Source: an uncultured Pelagibacteraceae bacterium | Lineage (GTDB): Bacteria > Pseudomonadota > Alphaproteobacteria > Pelagibacterales > Pelagibacteraceae | Reading direction: 5' to 3' | Length of the DNA: 64,000 nucleotides | Assembly (NCBI GenBank): GCA_902586485.1 | Contig: CACIHO010000002.1 | Span: 62,001-126,000 of the forward strand | Shown here: positions 19,419 to 27,869 of the stretch, one piece after another | Layout: every line of letters begins with the position of its first letter | Position numbering within the stretch: position 1 is the first letter of the stretch | Notes under the pieces: generated by a model | Told to the model about the DNA's origin: nothing | The model's database searches: none | What the model saw: the letters and a program-made list of their open reading frames with translations, nothing else | Program-made: the position numbers and the translations under genes

Positions 19419-20554
19419 TTAAAGCTTGAAACTATCTTGGGAATATAATTTTTAAAATTAAAAAAACCTTTATTGCAGTATTGCCAAGCTAATTGATCAA
19501 GATTTCTATATAAAAAATCTATCTTTAAATTATTAGAATTTAAAAAATCTAAATTTTCACCTACAGTTGGATACAAACAGTAATAATTTTCAATATTTTT
19601 TAATTCACTTATATCTATAACTTGATAATCAATAGATTGATTTTTTAATCTTTGTTCTTGGTCTTCTATTAAATGAGATTTAAATTTCACTAATTTTTCA
19701 CTGAGTTTTATTGCTCTATTTTCATTTTTATTAGAAACTAAGTAAATTTTCTTAAAGTCGTTTTCCTTAAAGTCAGTGATTTCAAATGAGAGATTATTTT
19801 CAAAAATTAAAAGATTCTTATTCTCAATATTTTGTGGGTTATTGAAATCCCGTTTAATTATTTGGTAAGATTTTTCAGATACTTTTGGAGGAGCATTTTC
19901 ATTTAATTCAATATTTTGAAATCTATTGTTAGTAAATTTTTTGATATTCCATTCGCTTGCAAGGTAATGTTTGCCCTGAGTTTGAACTCCAGCCACCCAT
20001 CGCCATCCAAGGGTATTCGATGCTGCATCTCCATCATAAAGATTTTGCATAAAAAATTCTGCACCCAATTGCCAAGGTAATTCTAAAGTAAAAATCCAAA
20101 TACTAGCAAACCACATTCTTGTGTGATTATGCAAATAATTGTTTTCTTTAAGCTCTTTCACCCACTCATTAAAGCAATCTATGTTTGTTTTTCCCTCAAT
20201 TGCATTAAGATAATTTTGATTATTTTGAAATTCATTTCTAATTTGATTTAATTCGATAAGGTAATCTGACCAAACATTCGGTCTTAGTTCTAACCAACCT
20301 TTCCAATACGTTCGCCATAGAACTTCTTGAATAAACTTTTCATTTTTTGAAAAAGAAAATTTACTTAGAGCTTTCTGAATGACTTCTTTTTCATTAATTA
20401 TTCCATGAGTTATATATGGTGATAAGCAAGATATATTAGATCTTTTTTCAGGTCCAAAATCAAAATTTCTTAATTTTGAATATTCTCCAAGATTATTCTC
20501 AACAAAATTATTTAATTGATTTAAGGCCTTAACCCTTGAAGCTTCAAATATCAT
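19415..20554 (-). CDS. Photolyase-like flavoprotein with FAD domain first (apparent circular permutation)
   Basis: A 379-residue protein. Residues about 1-215 are a photolyase/cryptochrome FAD-binding domain: SCLSPYITHGIIN, QEVLWRTYWKGWLE, YLHNHTRMWFASIWIF, YDGDAASNTLGWRWVAG. In ordinary photolyases this domain is C-terminal and follows an alpha/beta antenna domain. Here nothing precedes it, because the upstream PsiE gene ends six bases away. Instead residues about 235-379 form an alpha/beta-looking region (NLLIFENNLSF, KKIYLVSN, DYQVIDISEL) that resembles the antenna domain moved to the C-terminus. It is likely FAD-binding, but whether it repairs DNA is unknown. It is convergent with the cryptochrome operon. 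Confidence 0.82.
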   Translation of the reverse strand: MIFEASRVKALNQLNNFVENNLGEYSKLRNFDFGPEKRSNISCLSPYITHGIINEKEVIQKALSKFSFSKNEKFIQEVLWRTYWKGWLELRPNVWSDYLIELNQIRNEFQNNQNYLNAIEGKTNIDCFNEWVKELKENNYLHNHTRMWFASIWIFTLELPWQLGAEFFMQNLYDGDAASNTLGWRWVAGVQTQGKHYLASEWNIKKFTNNRFQNIELNENAPPKVSEKSYQIIKRDFNNPQNIENKNLLIFENNLSFEITDFKENDFKKIYLVSNKNENRAIKLSEKLVKFKSHLIEDQEQRLKNQSIDYQVIDISELKNIENYYCLYPTVGENLDFLNSNNLKIDFLYRNLDQLAWQYCNKGFFNFKNYIPKIVSSFN

Positions 20555-20560
20555 TTTAAA

Positions 20561-20941
20561 TTATTTTGATTTTTTTTTCTTAAGACCTAATTTGTCACTA
20601 TGTCTTAGTCTTAAAACAACAATGGCTCCAGCTATTAACAAAATTGCTACTGCTTCATAAACAAGTGCAGTAGGATCCATTTCTTTGCCTTGTAGAATAA
20701 TAAATCGTGCCAGGGCGGTAATCGCAATAAGAAGTGGTAGGGTAATACTAATAGATTGTTGGTTCCAAAAAACCCTAACCATTGCTAGTACCTCCAAATA
20801 AAGAAACATTAAAAGCAAATCTGCTAATGTAACAGATTGATTTAAAAACATGTTTTTCATTTCAATCCCAACAGCAATAACAGTACTGATTAAGATAATA
20901 ACCATTAATGCTAACTGTAAGTTTTTTGCTATCTTATCCAT
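20561..20941 (-). CDS. PsiE family membrane protein
   Basis: A 126-residue inner-membrane protein with four hydrophobic segments. The order of helices and the segments EVLAMVRVFW and LARFIILQGKEMDP match the PsiE family (phosphate-starvation-inducible E in E. coli). The function of PsiE is not established. The C-terminus is a Lys-rich cytoplasmic tail. Its start overlaps the stop of the upstream 152-residue gene by one base (TAATG), and the photolyase-like gene begins six bases after its stop. No phosphate-regulation (Pho) box was found. Confidence 0.88.
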   Translation of the reverse strand: MDKIAKNLQLALMVIILISTVIAVGIEMKNMFLNQSVTLADLLLMFLYLEVLAMVRVFWNQQSISITLPLLIAITALARFIILQGKEMDPTALVYEAVAILLIAGAIVVLRLRHSDKLGLKKKKSK

Positions 20942-21399
20942 TATTTATCTTTACTAAAAGGTAACCATTTTTCAATTGCAGATTTTAAGGGACCATCATA
21001 AGGGATTGAATAAGAATTCGGGTTTGGACTTGTTAAAACTTCAATTCCTTTTGAAAATACAAAAATAAATACTATTACAAAAACTATGACCATGATTTTA
21101 AAAGGATCAAAATTTTTTGTTTGAAAAACACTTGCAGACTTTTCCTCTGCTCTATGGAATTGTTTAAAAGTCATATAGACGGCAAATATTAAACCGATAT
21201 GAGCTAAAAAAAGTCCAGCCCAACCAAATGCAAAAGTTGTGTAAGAAAAAACATATAAACTAAAAACAGTAGTCCAAATAAAACTTAAAACTAAAAGAAT
21301 TTGTAATCTAACTGTTTTAGGAAGTGCGCGTAGATCATTCTTACTATCGTCAAATAAAATATTTGCAGCATCTCTCATCCAATTCTTTATTGATTCCAT
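20941..21399 (-). CDS. Membrane protein of unknown function
   Basis: A 152-residue protein with an N-terminal amphipathic part (MESIKNWMRDAANILF), two or three hydrophobic segments near residues 32-53, 57-78 and 102-120, and a C-terminal soluble part ending LPFSKDK. I do not recognise a family. It is coupled by a one-base overlap to the PsiE-like gene, so the two are probably made together. An AT-rich gap of 57 bases separates it from argG on the same strand. Nothing suggests an enzyme. Confidence 0.7.
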   Translation of the reverse strand: MESIKNWMRDAANILFDDSKNDLRALPKTVRLQILLVLSFIWTTVFSLYVFSYTTFAFGWAGLFLAHIGLIFAVYMTFKQFHRAEEKSASVFQTKNFDPFKIMVIVFVIVFIFVFSKGIEVLTSPNPNSYSIPYDGPLKSAIEKWLPFSKDK

Positions 21400-21456
21400 G
21401 ATCTAAGGATATAATTTTTAGTGATTTAAACAAATGTTAATTTGTCCTAAACGATA

Positions 21457-22644
21457 CTAAGAACGAAGCTTTTTTTTGTGAAAATTGATAAATCTTTCAA
21501 CGTTAGATTTATTAAATGACTTATTTTCTTCAAATGAGACTTTTTTCATCGAGTAAGCGCTGCTATTAGTAACTCTAGATTGAATTGTAATATTTCCTTT
21601 ATACAATTTAAGTTTAACTGAGCCATTAACTTTGCTTCTTTTTAAATCTACAATTTTTTGAAGTTTAAATCTTTCTTTTGAATACCAATAACCATTGTAA
21701 ATTAACTCTGCATATCTAGATATTATCTGATCTTTTTTATGCATAGTTTCTTTGTCTAAGGTAACAGACTCAATTGCTCTATGAGCATTTATTAAAAGAG
21801 TCCCACCAGGTGTTTCATACACTCCTCTAGATTTAATACCTAGAAATCTATTCTCTACTAAGTCAACTCTTCCAATTCCATTTTTGCCTGCTAGATCATT
21901 TAACTTTGTTAATAATTTAGCTGGAGATAATTTTTTTCCATTAATTCCAAAAGGATCACCATTTTTAAAATTAATAGTAACAAAAGATGGTTTGTTAGGT
22001 GCTTTTTCAGGAGAAACTGTTCGTTGAAAAATAAATTCTGGAGCGGAATTTTTTGGATTTTCTAAAACCTTACCTTCAGTAGATGTATGAAATAAATTAT
22101 CATCCACTGAAAAAGGAGGTGCACCTTTTTTATCTTTAGGTATAGCTATGCCGTGTTTTTTTGCATAATTGATTAAGTCCGTTCTTGATTTTAGTTTCCA
22201 AATTCTCCAAGGAGCTATGATTTTAATTTTAGGTCCAAAATAATGATAGCCTAATTCAAATCTAACTTGGTCATTGCCTTTACCAGTTGCTCCATGCGAA
22301 ACTGCATAGGCCTTAAATTTTTTAGCTACTCTTATTTGATCTTTTGCAATAAGAGGTCTTGCTATCGATGTCCCTAATAAATAAACACCCTCATAGATCG
22401 CATGTCCTCTGATCATTGGATAAACATAATCTTTAACAAAAATATCTTTTAAATCTTTAATAATTATATTTTTAACACCAAATTTTTTTGCATTAGTAAT
22501 AATTTTTTTTCTATCAATTTCTTGTCCAATATCTGCTGTATAACAAATTACATCTGCATCATAATTTTCTTGGAGCCATTTTAAAATTATAGAAGTATCG
22601 AGCCCTCCAGAATAAGCTAGAACAATTTTCTTTTTTGATTTCAT
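21457..22644 (-). CDS. argG: Argininosuccinate synthase
   Basis: ArgG joins citrulline and aspartate with ATP to make argininosuccinate in arginine synthesis. The PP-loop motif is AYSGGLDTSIILKWL at the N-terminus. YAVSHGATGKGNDQVRFE and GRVDLVENRFLGIKSRG are diagnostic. The 395-residue length is typical. Its start is five bases from the stop of the IalB-like gene upstream on the minus strand. argH is not in the window. The sequence is complete. Confidence 0.97.
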   Translation of the reverse strand: MKSKKKIVLAYSGGLDTSIILKWLQENYDADVICYTADIGQEIDRKKIITNAKKFGVKNIIIKDLKDIFVKDYVYPMIRGHAIYEGVYLLGTSIARPLIAKDQIRVAKKFKAYAVSHGATGKGNDQVRFELGYHYFGPKIKIIAPWRIWKLKSRTDLINYAKKHGIAIPKDKKGAPPFSVDDNLFHTSTEGKVLENPKNSAPEFIFQRTVSPEKAPNKPSFVTINFKNGDPFGINGKKLSPAKLLTKLNDLAGKNGIGRVDLVENRFLGIKSRGVYETPGGTLLINAHRAIESVTLDKETMHKKDQIISRYAELIYNGYWYSKERFKLQKIVDLKRSKVNGSVKLKLYKGNITIQSRVTNSSAYSMKKVSFEENKSFNKSNVERFINFHKKKLRS

Positions 22645-22648
22645 TGAA

Positions 22649-23161
22649 TTAACTACAAGCTTTTCTTGAAGCGTTATAAGCTTTAGTAAATCCTAATAAT
22701 GAGTAATGATCAATTGTTTGAGAACCTTGTTGATTGTATCCAGTGATCATAATTCTAGATCCTTTTCTCATTTGTTTGATCATTTTTAATTCGATTTTGT
22801 TGTCTGCAATCCACGCAAAACCTTGTTCTTTAATATCAAATTTAAATTTATTCTTCCCTGAAGCAGCTGTTACAGAATTATTTTTGTTGAATTCATAACC
22901 CGGGGTAACACTCACTTCATTTTTAATATTGTCGTTAGGTCTAAATGCTACAAATAATTTTGCATCTCTTTTATTAGTTTTGGGTGCTTGCAAAATAGGT
23001 AAAGATTGCGCAAAGCATACTTTACCGTCAGCATCTATAACGACCATTGCCTCCCAATCTTTATATTTACCAATTTTTTTAATTTCCTGAGCTGAAACTT
23101 GAGCAACACCACTTATAAAAAATATTCCTAACAATATTGTAATTTTTTTAATTATGGACAT
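22649..23161 (-). CDS. Invasion-associated locus B (IalB)-like secreted protein
   Basis: A 170-residue exported protein. The signal peptide is MSIIKKITILLGIFFISG, with cleavage likely after VSAQ. The mature part has GKYKDWEAMVV, CFAQSLP and a final Cys, a pattern of the IalB family that is common in alphaproteobacteria. IalB was named from Bartonella, but relatives in free-living bacteria have no known invasive role, and a periplasmic stress or envelope function is more likely. The ATG overlaps the end of the aldo/keto reductase gene by ten bases, so the two are co-transcribed. Confidence 0.85.
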   Translation of the reverse strand: MSIIKKITILLGIFFISGVAQVSAQEIKKIGKYKDWEAMVVIDADGKVCFAQSLPILQAPKTNKRDAKLFVAFRPNDNIKNEVSVTPGYEFNKNNSVTAASGKNKFKFDIKEQGFAWIADNKIELKMIKQMRKGSRIMITGYNQQGSQTIDHYSLLGFTKAYNASRKACS

Positions 23162-24186
23162 GGATTTGGATAAATTGTTTGTACGTGGTTAATTTCTTTA
23201 ATGACATCATCAGATAAGTTTACATTTACACTTTCTATATTTGTTTTCAACTGCTCCATTGTAGTTGCTCCAATTATTACACTAGTCATAAAGTCTTGGA
23301 TTTCACAAAATTTTATCGCCATCTGACTCATATCTAGACCAAACTTTTCACTAATTTTATAATAATGTTCAACTGCATCCTCAGTATTTGGCTTTCTATA
23401 CCTTGTCCAGAAATCGAAATCTCTCTCCATTCTTGATCCTTTGGGGAAATTCTTATTTCTATACTTTCCACTTAAATATCCACTAGCTAATGGTGAGTAA
23501 GCTAAGCAGCCAATGTTTTCTCTTATAGAAACTTCAGCTAGTCCAACTTCGTAAGATCTATTTAATAAACTATAAGGATTTTGGATTGACATCATTCTTG
23601 GCAACTTTTTATCTTTGGATAACTGAAGATAATTTAAAACTCCCCAAGGGGTCTCATTTGATAAACCAACGTATCTTATTTTTCCCTGATCAATATATTT
23701 ATTTAACTCTGCAAGAACATCTTCAAATTTATTCCATTCATTTTCCTTATGAATATAACCAAGTCTTCCAAAATTATTTACATTTCTTTCTGGCCAATGA
23801 AGTTGATATAAATCTATATAATCAGTTTTAAGTCTTTTAAGACTATCATTTAAAGCAGATTCTAAGTTTGGACCTGTAAAACTATTTTCTCCACTTCTTA
23901 AATAATCTCTTGCTGGACCAGCAACTTTTGTTGCAAGAATTACTTTGTCTCTTTTTTTTGTTTTTTCAAACCAGTTCCCAATAATTTCCTCTGTATCACC
24001 GTAGGTTTCTTTTCTAGGAGGTACTGCATATAATTCAGCAGTGTCCCAAAAGTTTACTCCTTGATCTAATGAAAAATCCATTTGTTCAAATGCTTCAAGT
24101 TTAGTATTTTGTTCTCCCCAAGTCATAGTACCGAGACAAATTGTACTTACTTTAATATTGGTATTACCTAAATTTTTGTAATTCAT
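23152..24186 (-). CDS. Aldo/keto reductase, Tas-like
   Basis: A 344-residue NADPH-dependent aldo/keto reductase (TIM barrel). The catalytic Asp and Tyr are in FWDTAELYAVPP, followed by Lys in VILATKV and His in YQLHWPER. Cofactor-binding segments are SIQNPYSLLNR and SVIIGATTMEQL. The insertion after the Tyr (RKETYGDTEEIIG) is typical of the E. coli Tas branch rather than the standard AKR. The substrate is unknown. It overlaps the IalB-like gene by ten bases and is divergent from the Bax-inhibitor gene across a 79-base gap. Confidence 0.92.
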   Translation of the reverse strand: MNYKNLGNTNIKVSTICLGTMTWGEQNTKLEAFEQMDFSLDQGVNFWDTAELYAVPPRKETYGDTEEIIGNWFEKTKKRDKVILATKVAGPARDYLRSGENSFTGPNLESALNDSLKRLKTDYIDLYQLHWPERNVNNFGRLGYIHKENEWNKFEDVLAELNKYIDQGKIRYVGLSNETPWGVLNYLQLSKDKKLPRMMSIQNPYSLLNRSYEVGLAEVSIRENIGCLAYSPLASGYLSGKYRNKNFPKGSRMERDFDFWTRYRKPNTEDAVEHYYKISEKFGLDMSQMAIKFCEIQDFMTSVIIGATTMEQLKTNIESVNVNLSDDVIKEINHVQTIYPNPCP

Positions 24187-24265
24187 TAGAAATATTAAGT
24201 TAAATTTTTGTAAATCTTTTAAGGTATCTTGAATAATTAGTAAAAGAATATATATATTACTTATT

Positions 24266-25027
24266 ATGGAATTTGATAAAAACGGAATACTAAATAGAGC
24301 AAAAGCAGCACAACAATCGGCTGCTGTAATGGATGAAGGCTTAAGAGCCTACATGCTAAAAGTTTATAACTACATGGCAACAGGTATACTACTAACTGGA
24401 ATAGTAGCACTATTAACATTTAAAATGTCTGTTGTTACAAATGATGCAGGTTCAATCGTCGGTTTAACGCAGATGGGGAATGCAATTTATTTATCAGGTC
24501 TTAAATGGCTTGTAATGTTAGCACCTCTAGGTATCGTTTTTTACATGAGTTTTGGAATTAATAAAATGAGTGCATCAAAGGCACAAACTACGTTTTGGGT
24601 TTTTGCAGCTCTGATGGGTCTATCATTATCTTCAATTTTATTGGTTTATACTGGAATGAGTGTAACAAGAGTTTTCTTCATTACATCTGCAACATTTGGA
24701 GCGATGAGTATTTATGGATACACAACTAAAAGAGATCTTACAAAGTTTGGATCTTTTTTAATGATGGGTCTAATTGGAATAATTATAGCTTCAATTGTTA
24801 ATATCTTTATGAAATCTTCTATGATGTATTTTGTGATTTCAATTTTAGGTGTTTTAATATTTGTTGGTTTAACAGCTTATGACACCCAGAAAATCAAAAA
24901 TATGTATGTTGCGTCAGACTCAGGAGAGTTAATGGGCAAAAAAGCTGTAATGGGCGCTTTAACTTTATATCTAGATTTTATCAATTTATTTATAATGTTG
25001 CTAAGATTATTTGGTCAAAGAAGATAA
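24266..25027 (+). CDS. Bax inhibitor-1/YccA family membrane protein
   Basis: A 253-residue protein with seven hydrophobic segments. It starts with a soluble part (MEFDKNGILNRAK) and the family segment RAYMLKVYNYMATGILLTG, and ends with LTAYDTQKIKNMY and ALTLYLDFINLFIMLLRLFG. The latter carries the Asp residues that in this family form a pH-sensing latch for Ca2+ leak. The family includes YccA, a modulator of FtsH, and YbhL. Function in this organism is likely membrane stress or ion homeostasis. The upstream 79 bases are very AT-rich and may hold a promoter, but I could not fix one. Confidence 0.92.
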   Translation: MEFDKNGILNRAKAAQQSAAVMDEGLRAYMLKVYNYMATGILLTGIVALLTFKMSVVTNDAGSIVGLTQMGNAIYLSGLKWLVMLAPLGIVFYMSFGINKMSASKAQTTFWVFAALMGLSLSSILLVYTGMSVTRVFFITSATFGAMSIYGYTTKRDLTKFGSFLMMGLIGIIIASIVNIFMKSSMMYFVISILGVLIFVGLTAYDTQKIKNMYVASDSGELMGKKAVMGALTLYLDFINLFIMLLRLFGQRR

Positions 25028-25029
25028 AT

Positions 25030-25377
25030 TTATTTTTGAAGTTTCTTCCAGTTGGTATTTTTTAATAAAATTCTAAGATCGTAAGAATTTTTTAGTATTT
25101 TACCACTCGTATCAGTAATCAAATATTTAAGATTTTTATTTTTAGGCTTAAAATTTTTACAAATTTTATATAGGGCATTTTCAGTAGCATTTCTAAAAAC
25201 ACTAAACCCCACTTGCTTACTTGAAATACTTAAACCGTAATCTTTCCAAGAACCTTCAGAAACCATCTTGGCATATAAGTCTAATATAATTTTTAGCTCA
25301 TCTTTTTCAAAAAAATGTTTTTCTTCTATTTTATTATGTGGATTACTTACTACTAATTTTAAATTACTACGCATCAA
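25030..25377 (-). CDS. DUF2794 family protein
   Basis: A 115-residue cytosolic protein. KHFFEKDELKIILDLYAKMVSEGSWKDY, read as two parts, together with GFSVFRNATENALYKI is the characteristic sequence of DUF2794, a family nearly confined to alphaproteobacteria. The function is unknown. Its start overlaps the 3' end of the YciB gene by 11 bases, so the two are co-translated. It is convergent with the Bax-inhibitor gene, with two bases between stops. Confidence 0.87.
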   Translation of the reverse strand: MMRSNLKLVVSNPHNKIEEKHFFEKDELKIILDLYAKMVSEGSWKDYGLSISSKQVGFSVFRNATENALYKICKNFKPKNKNLKYLITDTSGKILKNSYDLRILLKNTNWKKLQK

Positions 25378-25921
25378 TCTTATGTTTATTAATTAATGGT
25401 ACCTGAAACCCTGTAAATATTATTGTTATTGGAAGCATTCCCCACACTTTAAAATTAACCCAAAATTCTTCTGTTTGAGTTCTCCAAACAATTTCATTTA
25501 ATAAAGCAAGACCAAAGAAAAAATACATCCATCGTTTATTAAGAATTTCCCATCCAACATCAGTTAGTGGAATAGATTTACCCATAATTTTTTTAAGAAT
25601 AGGTTCATTGGTAAAATATTTCCCAAAAAATAATGCAAGAGCAAACATGATATTAATGATAGTTGGTTTTACGTAAATAAATATAGGATCATTAAAGTAG
25701 ATAGTTAACCCACCAAAAAAAGTAATTAAAATACCACTTACCAAAGGCATTGGAGGAATTTTTTTTTCAAAAAACCAAACTACTGCTAATGCAACTAAAG
25801 TTGCAACTATTAGTGGAGGTATTGCTACCGATAAATTTTTGCCACTATTGTAATAATAGAAAAAAAATATTGCTAAAGGACCGAAATCAGTAACAAATTT
25901 TAAAAAAGATTTATTCACCAA
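25367..25921 (-). CDS. yciB: Inner membrane-spanning protein YciB (septation protein A)
   Basis: A 184-residue protein with five or six hydrophobic segments. The N-terminus FLKFVTDFGPLAIFFFYYY and the C-terminal RWMYFFFGLALLNEIVWR and WVNFKVWG are diagnostic of YciB/IspA. The protein takes part in envelope synthesis and division, probably through contacts with elongation and division proteins (knowledge from other bacteria). The length is typical. It precedes the DUF2794 gene with an 11-base overlap. ftsY is not adjacent, although yciB often lies near it in other alphaproteobacteria. Confidence 0.93.
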   Translation of the reverse strand: MVNKSFLKFVTDFGPLAIFFFYYYNSGKNLSVAIPPLIVATLVALAVVWFFEKKIPPMPLVSGILITFFGGLTIYFNDPIFIYVKPTIINIMFALALFFGKYFTNEPILKKIMGKSIPLTDVGWEILNKRWMYFFFGLALLNEIVWRTQTEEFWVNFKVWGMLPITIIFTGFQVPLINKHKIDA

Positions 25922-26005
25922 AAAGATATTAACATATTTGCCACATCACAAAACATTTATATTTTTACCATTGATTTTCATTTCTAAATACCCATACTAA
26001 GATTA

Positions 26006-26326
26006 ATGCCAGTCCAAAAAGCTAAATTTTCAATTGGAGACATCGTAAAACATAAACACTTTGAATTCAGAGGTGTGATTTACGACGTTGATTTTGAATT
26101 TAATAATTCTGAAGAATGGTATCAATCAATTCCAAAAAATGTGAGACCAAGAAAAGACCAACCATTTTATCACTTATTAGCAGAAAATGATGAGATAACT
26201 TATGAAGCTTATGTCTCTGAGCAAAACTTGCTTATGGATGACTCTGATGAACCAATAAAACACCCCTTAATTGAGGAGATTTTTTCAGGAAAAAAAGGGT
26301 CTAGTTATTTTAAGATTTCTAATTAA
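26006..26326 (+). CDS. hspQ: Heat shock protein HspQ
   Basis: A 106-residue cytosolic protein. KFSIGDIVKHKHFEFRGVIYDVD, read in two parts, and RPRKDQPFYHLLAEN and AYVSEQNL match HspQ, the hemimethylated-DNA-binding/YccV family. In E. coli it is a specificity-enhancing factor for the Lon protease. The length is typical. It is a single gene, divergent from yciB across 84 bases and followed by a 180-base gap before ccmC in which I see no ORF, hairpin or known RNA. Confidence 0.93.
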   Translation: MPVQKAKFSIGDIVKHKHFEFRGVIYDVDFEFNNSEEWYQSIPKNVRPRKDQPFYHLLAENDEITYEAYVSEQNLLMDDSDEPIKHPLIEEIFSGKKGSSYFKISN

Positions 26327-26506
26327 GGCAACCATCATTCAACCACATTTAGCTCAAATCTAGGCCATATAAATTATCTATATCTCTAGAATATTCTGGT
26401 CAAGAGTGTTAAACGTTAATTTCAATCTTATTATCTCCCCTCTGCATTCTTGATCAGAAAACTATTTCATAATAGAAATCACCAATAAAAATTCTAAAAT
26501 TAAAAT

Positions 26507-27214
26507 ATGTTTAAACTTTTTGAACCTAACAAGATCTTCAAAATTACGTCAAAAGCACCTAAGTACGTTTTATTTTTGTTTATTGTTGTATTAAGTGTTG
26601 GTTTAGTTGAAGCATTAGTTATATCTCCTGAAGATTATAAACAAAGTGATGCAGTTAGGATTATGTATGTTCATGTTCCTGCAGCTTGGATTTCACTTGG
26701 AATATTTTCTTCTATAACTTTATTATCTATTTGTGGTTTCGTGTTTAGAAATAAAAACTTTTTTTTAATCTCTAAAAGTTTAGCTCCTTCAGGATTTGTT
26801 TTTAATATTATTGCTTTAGTTACAGGATCAATTTGGGGAAAACCAACTTGGGGAACTTGGTGGGCTTGGGATGCAAGAATTACTTCAATGTTAATATTAG
26901 CTTTGTTCTATGCAATGTATTTAATCGTATGGAGAATTTATGATAAAGAAGAAAAAGTCTATAAGATTTCAACTTTTATAACCATTTTAGGAATTATTAA
27001 TGTACCAATAATAAAATATTCAGTTGATTGGTGGAATACACTACATCAACCAGCATCTATTAATATTTTGTCAAAAAGCTCAATTCATTCGTCAATGCTT
27101 TATCCATTATTGATAATGACTGCGGCATTTGCTCTTTTTTCATTGTTAATTTTCTTAATGAAATATAATACAGAACTGATAAAAATTAAAAATAAAGGCC
27201 TAGATAGATTATGA
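26507..27214 (+). CDS. ccmC: Heme exporter protein CcmC
   Basis: A six-helix inner-membrane protein that delivers heme to CcmE in cytochrome c maturation. The tryptophan-rich periplasmic motif is KPTWGTWWAWDARITS, and the flanking His in MYVHVPAAW and TLHQPASI are the heme ligands. At 235 residues it is normal. It opens the run ccmC-ccmD-ccmE-ccmF-ccmG-ccmH, with ccmD overlapping by four bases. ccmA and ccmB are not here and must lie elsewhere. Confidence 0.96.
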   Translation: MFKLFEPNKIFKITSKAPKYVLFLFIVVLSVGLVEALVISPEDYKQSDAVRIMYVHVPAAWISLGIFSSITLLSICGFVFRNKNFFLISKSLAPSGFVFNIIALVTGSIWGKPTWGTWWAWDARITSMLILALFYAMYLIVWRIYDKEEKVYKISTFITILGIINVPIIKYSVDWWNTLHQPASINILSKSSIHSSMLYPLLIMTAAFALFSLLIFLMKYNTELIKIKNKGLDRL

Positions 27215-27438
27215 TAAACGAATTATTTTTTATGAATGGATATGCAGTGTATGTGTTATCTGCTTTTAGCTTTACCTTGTTAAGTTTCCTGGGTTTATAT
27301 TTAGTAACTAAAATGCAATTTGTTAAAGAACAAAACAAATTTGCTGTTAAATTTGGATCACTTACTACTGAGCAAGCTAATTCTGCAAAATCACAAAGAA
27401 TAAATAAAGAAATTTTAGCAAACGTAACAATTAAATAA
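27211..27438 (+). CDS. ccmD: Heme exporter protein CcmD
   Basis: A 75-residue membrane protein with a single hydrophobic helix (about residues 10-33, AVYVLSAFSFTLL) and a charged cytoplasmic tail, longer than the ~60-residue type. CcmD is small and poorly conserved. The call rests on position between ccmC (four-base overlap) and ccmE, together with the FFMNGYAVYV start, which resembles the family's M-x-x-YAxYVWxAY pattern. It assists release of holo-CcmE from CcmABC in other bacteria. Confidence 0.85.
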   Translation: MINELFFMNGYAVYVLSAFSFTLLSFLGLYLVTKMQFVKEQNKFAVKFGSLTTEQANSAKSQRINKEILANVTIK

Positions 27439-27448
27439 CTTTTAAACC

Positions 27449-27868
27449 ATGTATGGTCGAAAAGTTAAATTAAGATTTTTGTTTATAGTAATAATCTTAA
27501 TTACTTTAATTTTAACAACTTTTTTGATTTTAAAATCTTTAGAGGAAAATGTTGTATATTTTCAATCACCTTCTGAAATAAAATCACTCACTGAAATTAA
27601 CAAAAGCAAAATAAGAGTTGGAGGAATGGTTAAAAAAAATTCTATTTCCATAAATTCAGACGAAATTAACTTTATAATTACAGACTTTAAAAATGAAATA
27701 AATGTTACTTACTCGGGAGCAGTGCCAAATTTATTTGCTGAGGGAAAAGGAGTTGTCGCAGAAGGTTTTTTGAAAGATAAAAACTTTTTTTCTGCAACAA
27801 AAATTTTAGCTAAGCATGATGAAAATTATATGCCACCAGAAGTAAAAGAAGCATTAGGAGAAAAATAA
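27449..27868 (+). CDS. ccmE: Cytochrome c-type biogenesis protein CcmE (heme chaperone)
   Basis: A 139-residue periplasmic heme chaperone with one N-terminal membrane anchor (residues 9-28). Its beta-barrel domain follows, with [13 protein letters not shown] and the covalent heme-binding His in [14 protein letters not shown], where HDENY is the family signature. The ten-base gap after ccmD and the one-base gap to ccmF fit an operon. It carries heme from CcmC to CcmF/H. Confidence 0.96.
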   Translation: MYGRKVKLRFLFIVIILITLILTTFLILKSLEENVVYFQSPSEIKSLTEINKSKIRVGGMVKKNSISINSDEINFIITDFKNEINVTYSGAVPNLFAEGKGVVAEGFLKDKNFFSATKILAKHDENYMPPEVKEALGEK

Positions 27869-27869
27869 A

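Noticed and set aside
26327-26506. Possible small RNA between hspQ and ccmC
   Set aside because: I could not find a stable hairpin, a terminator or a promoter that define one. No ORF is present either.
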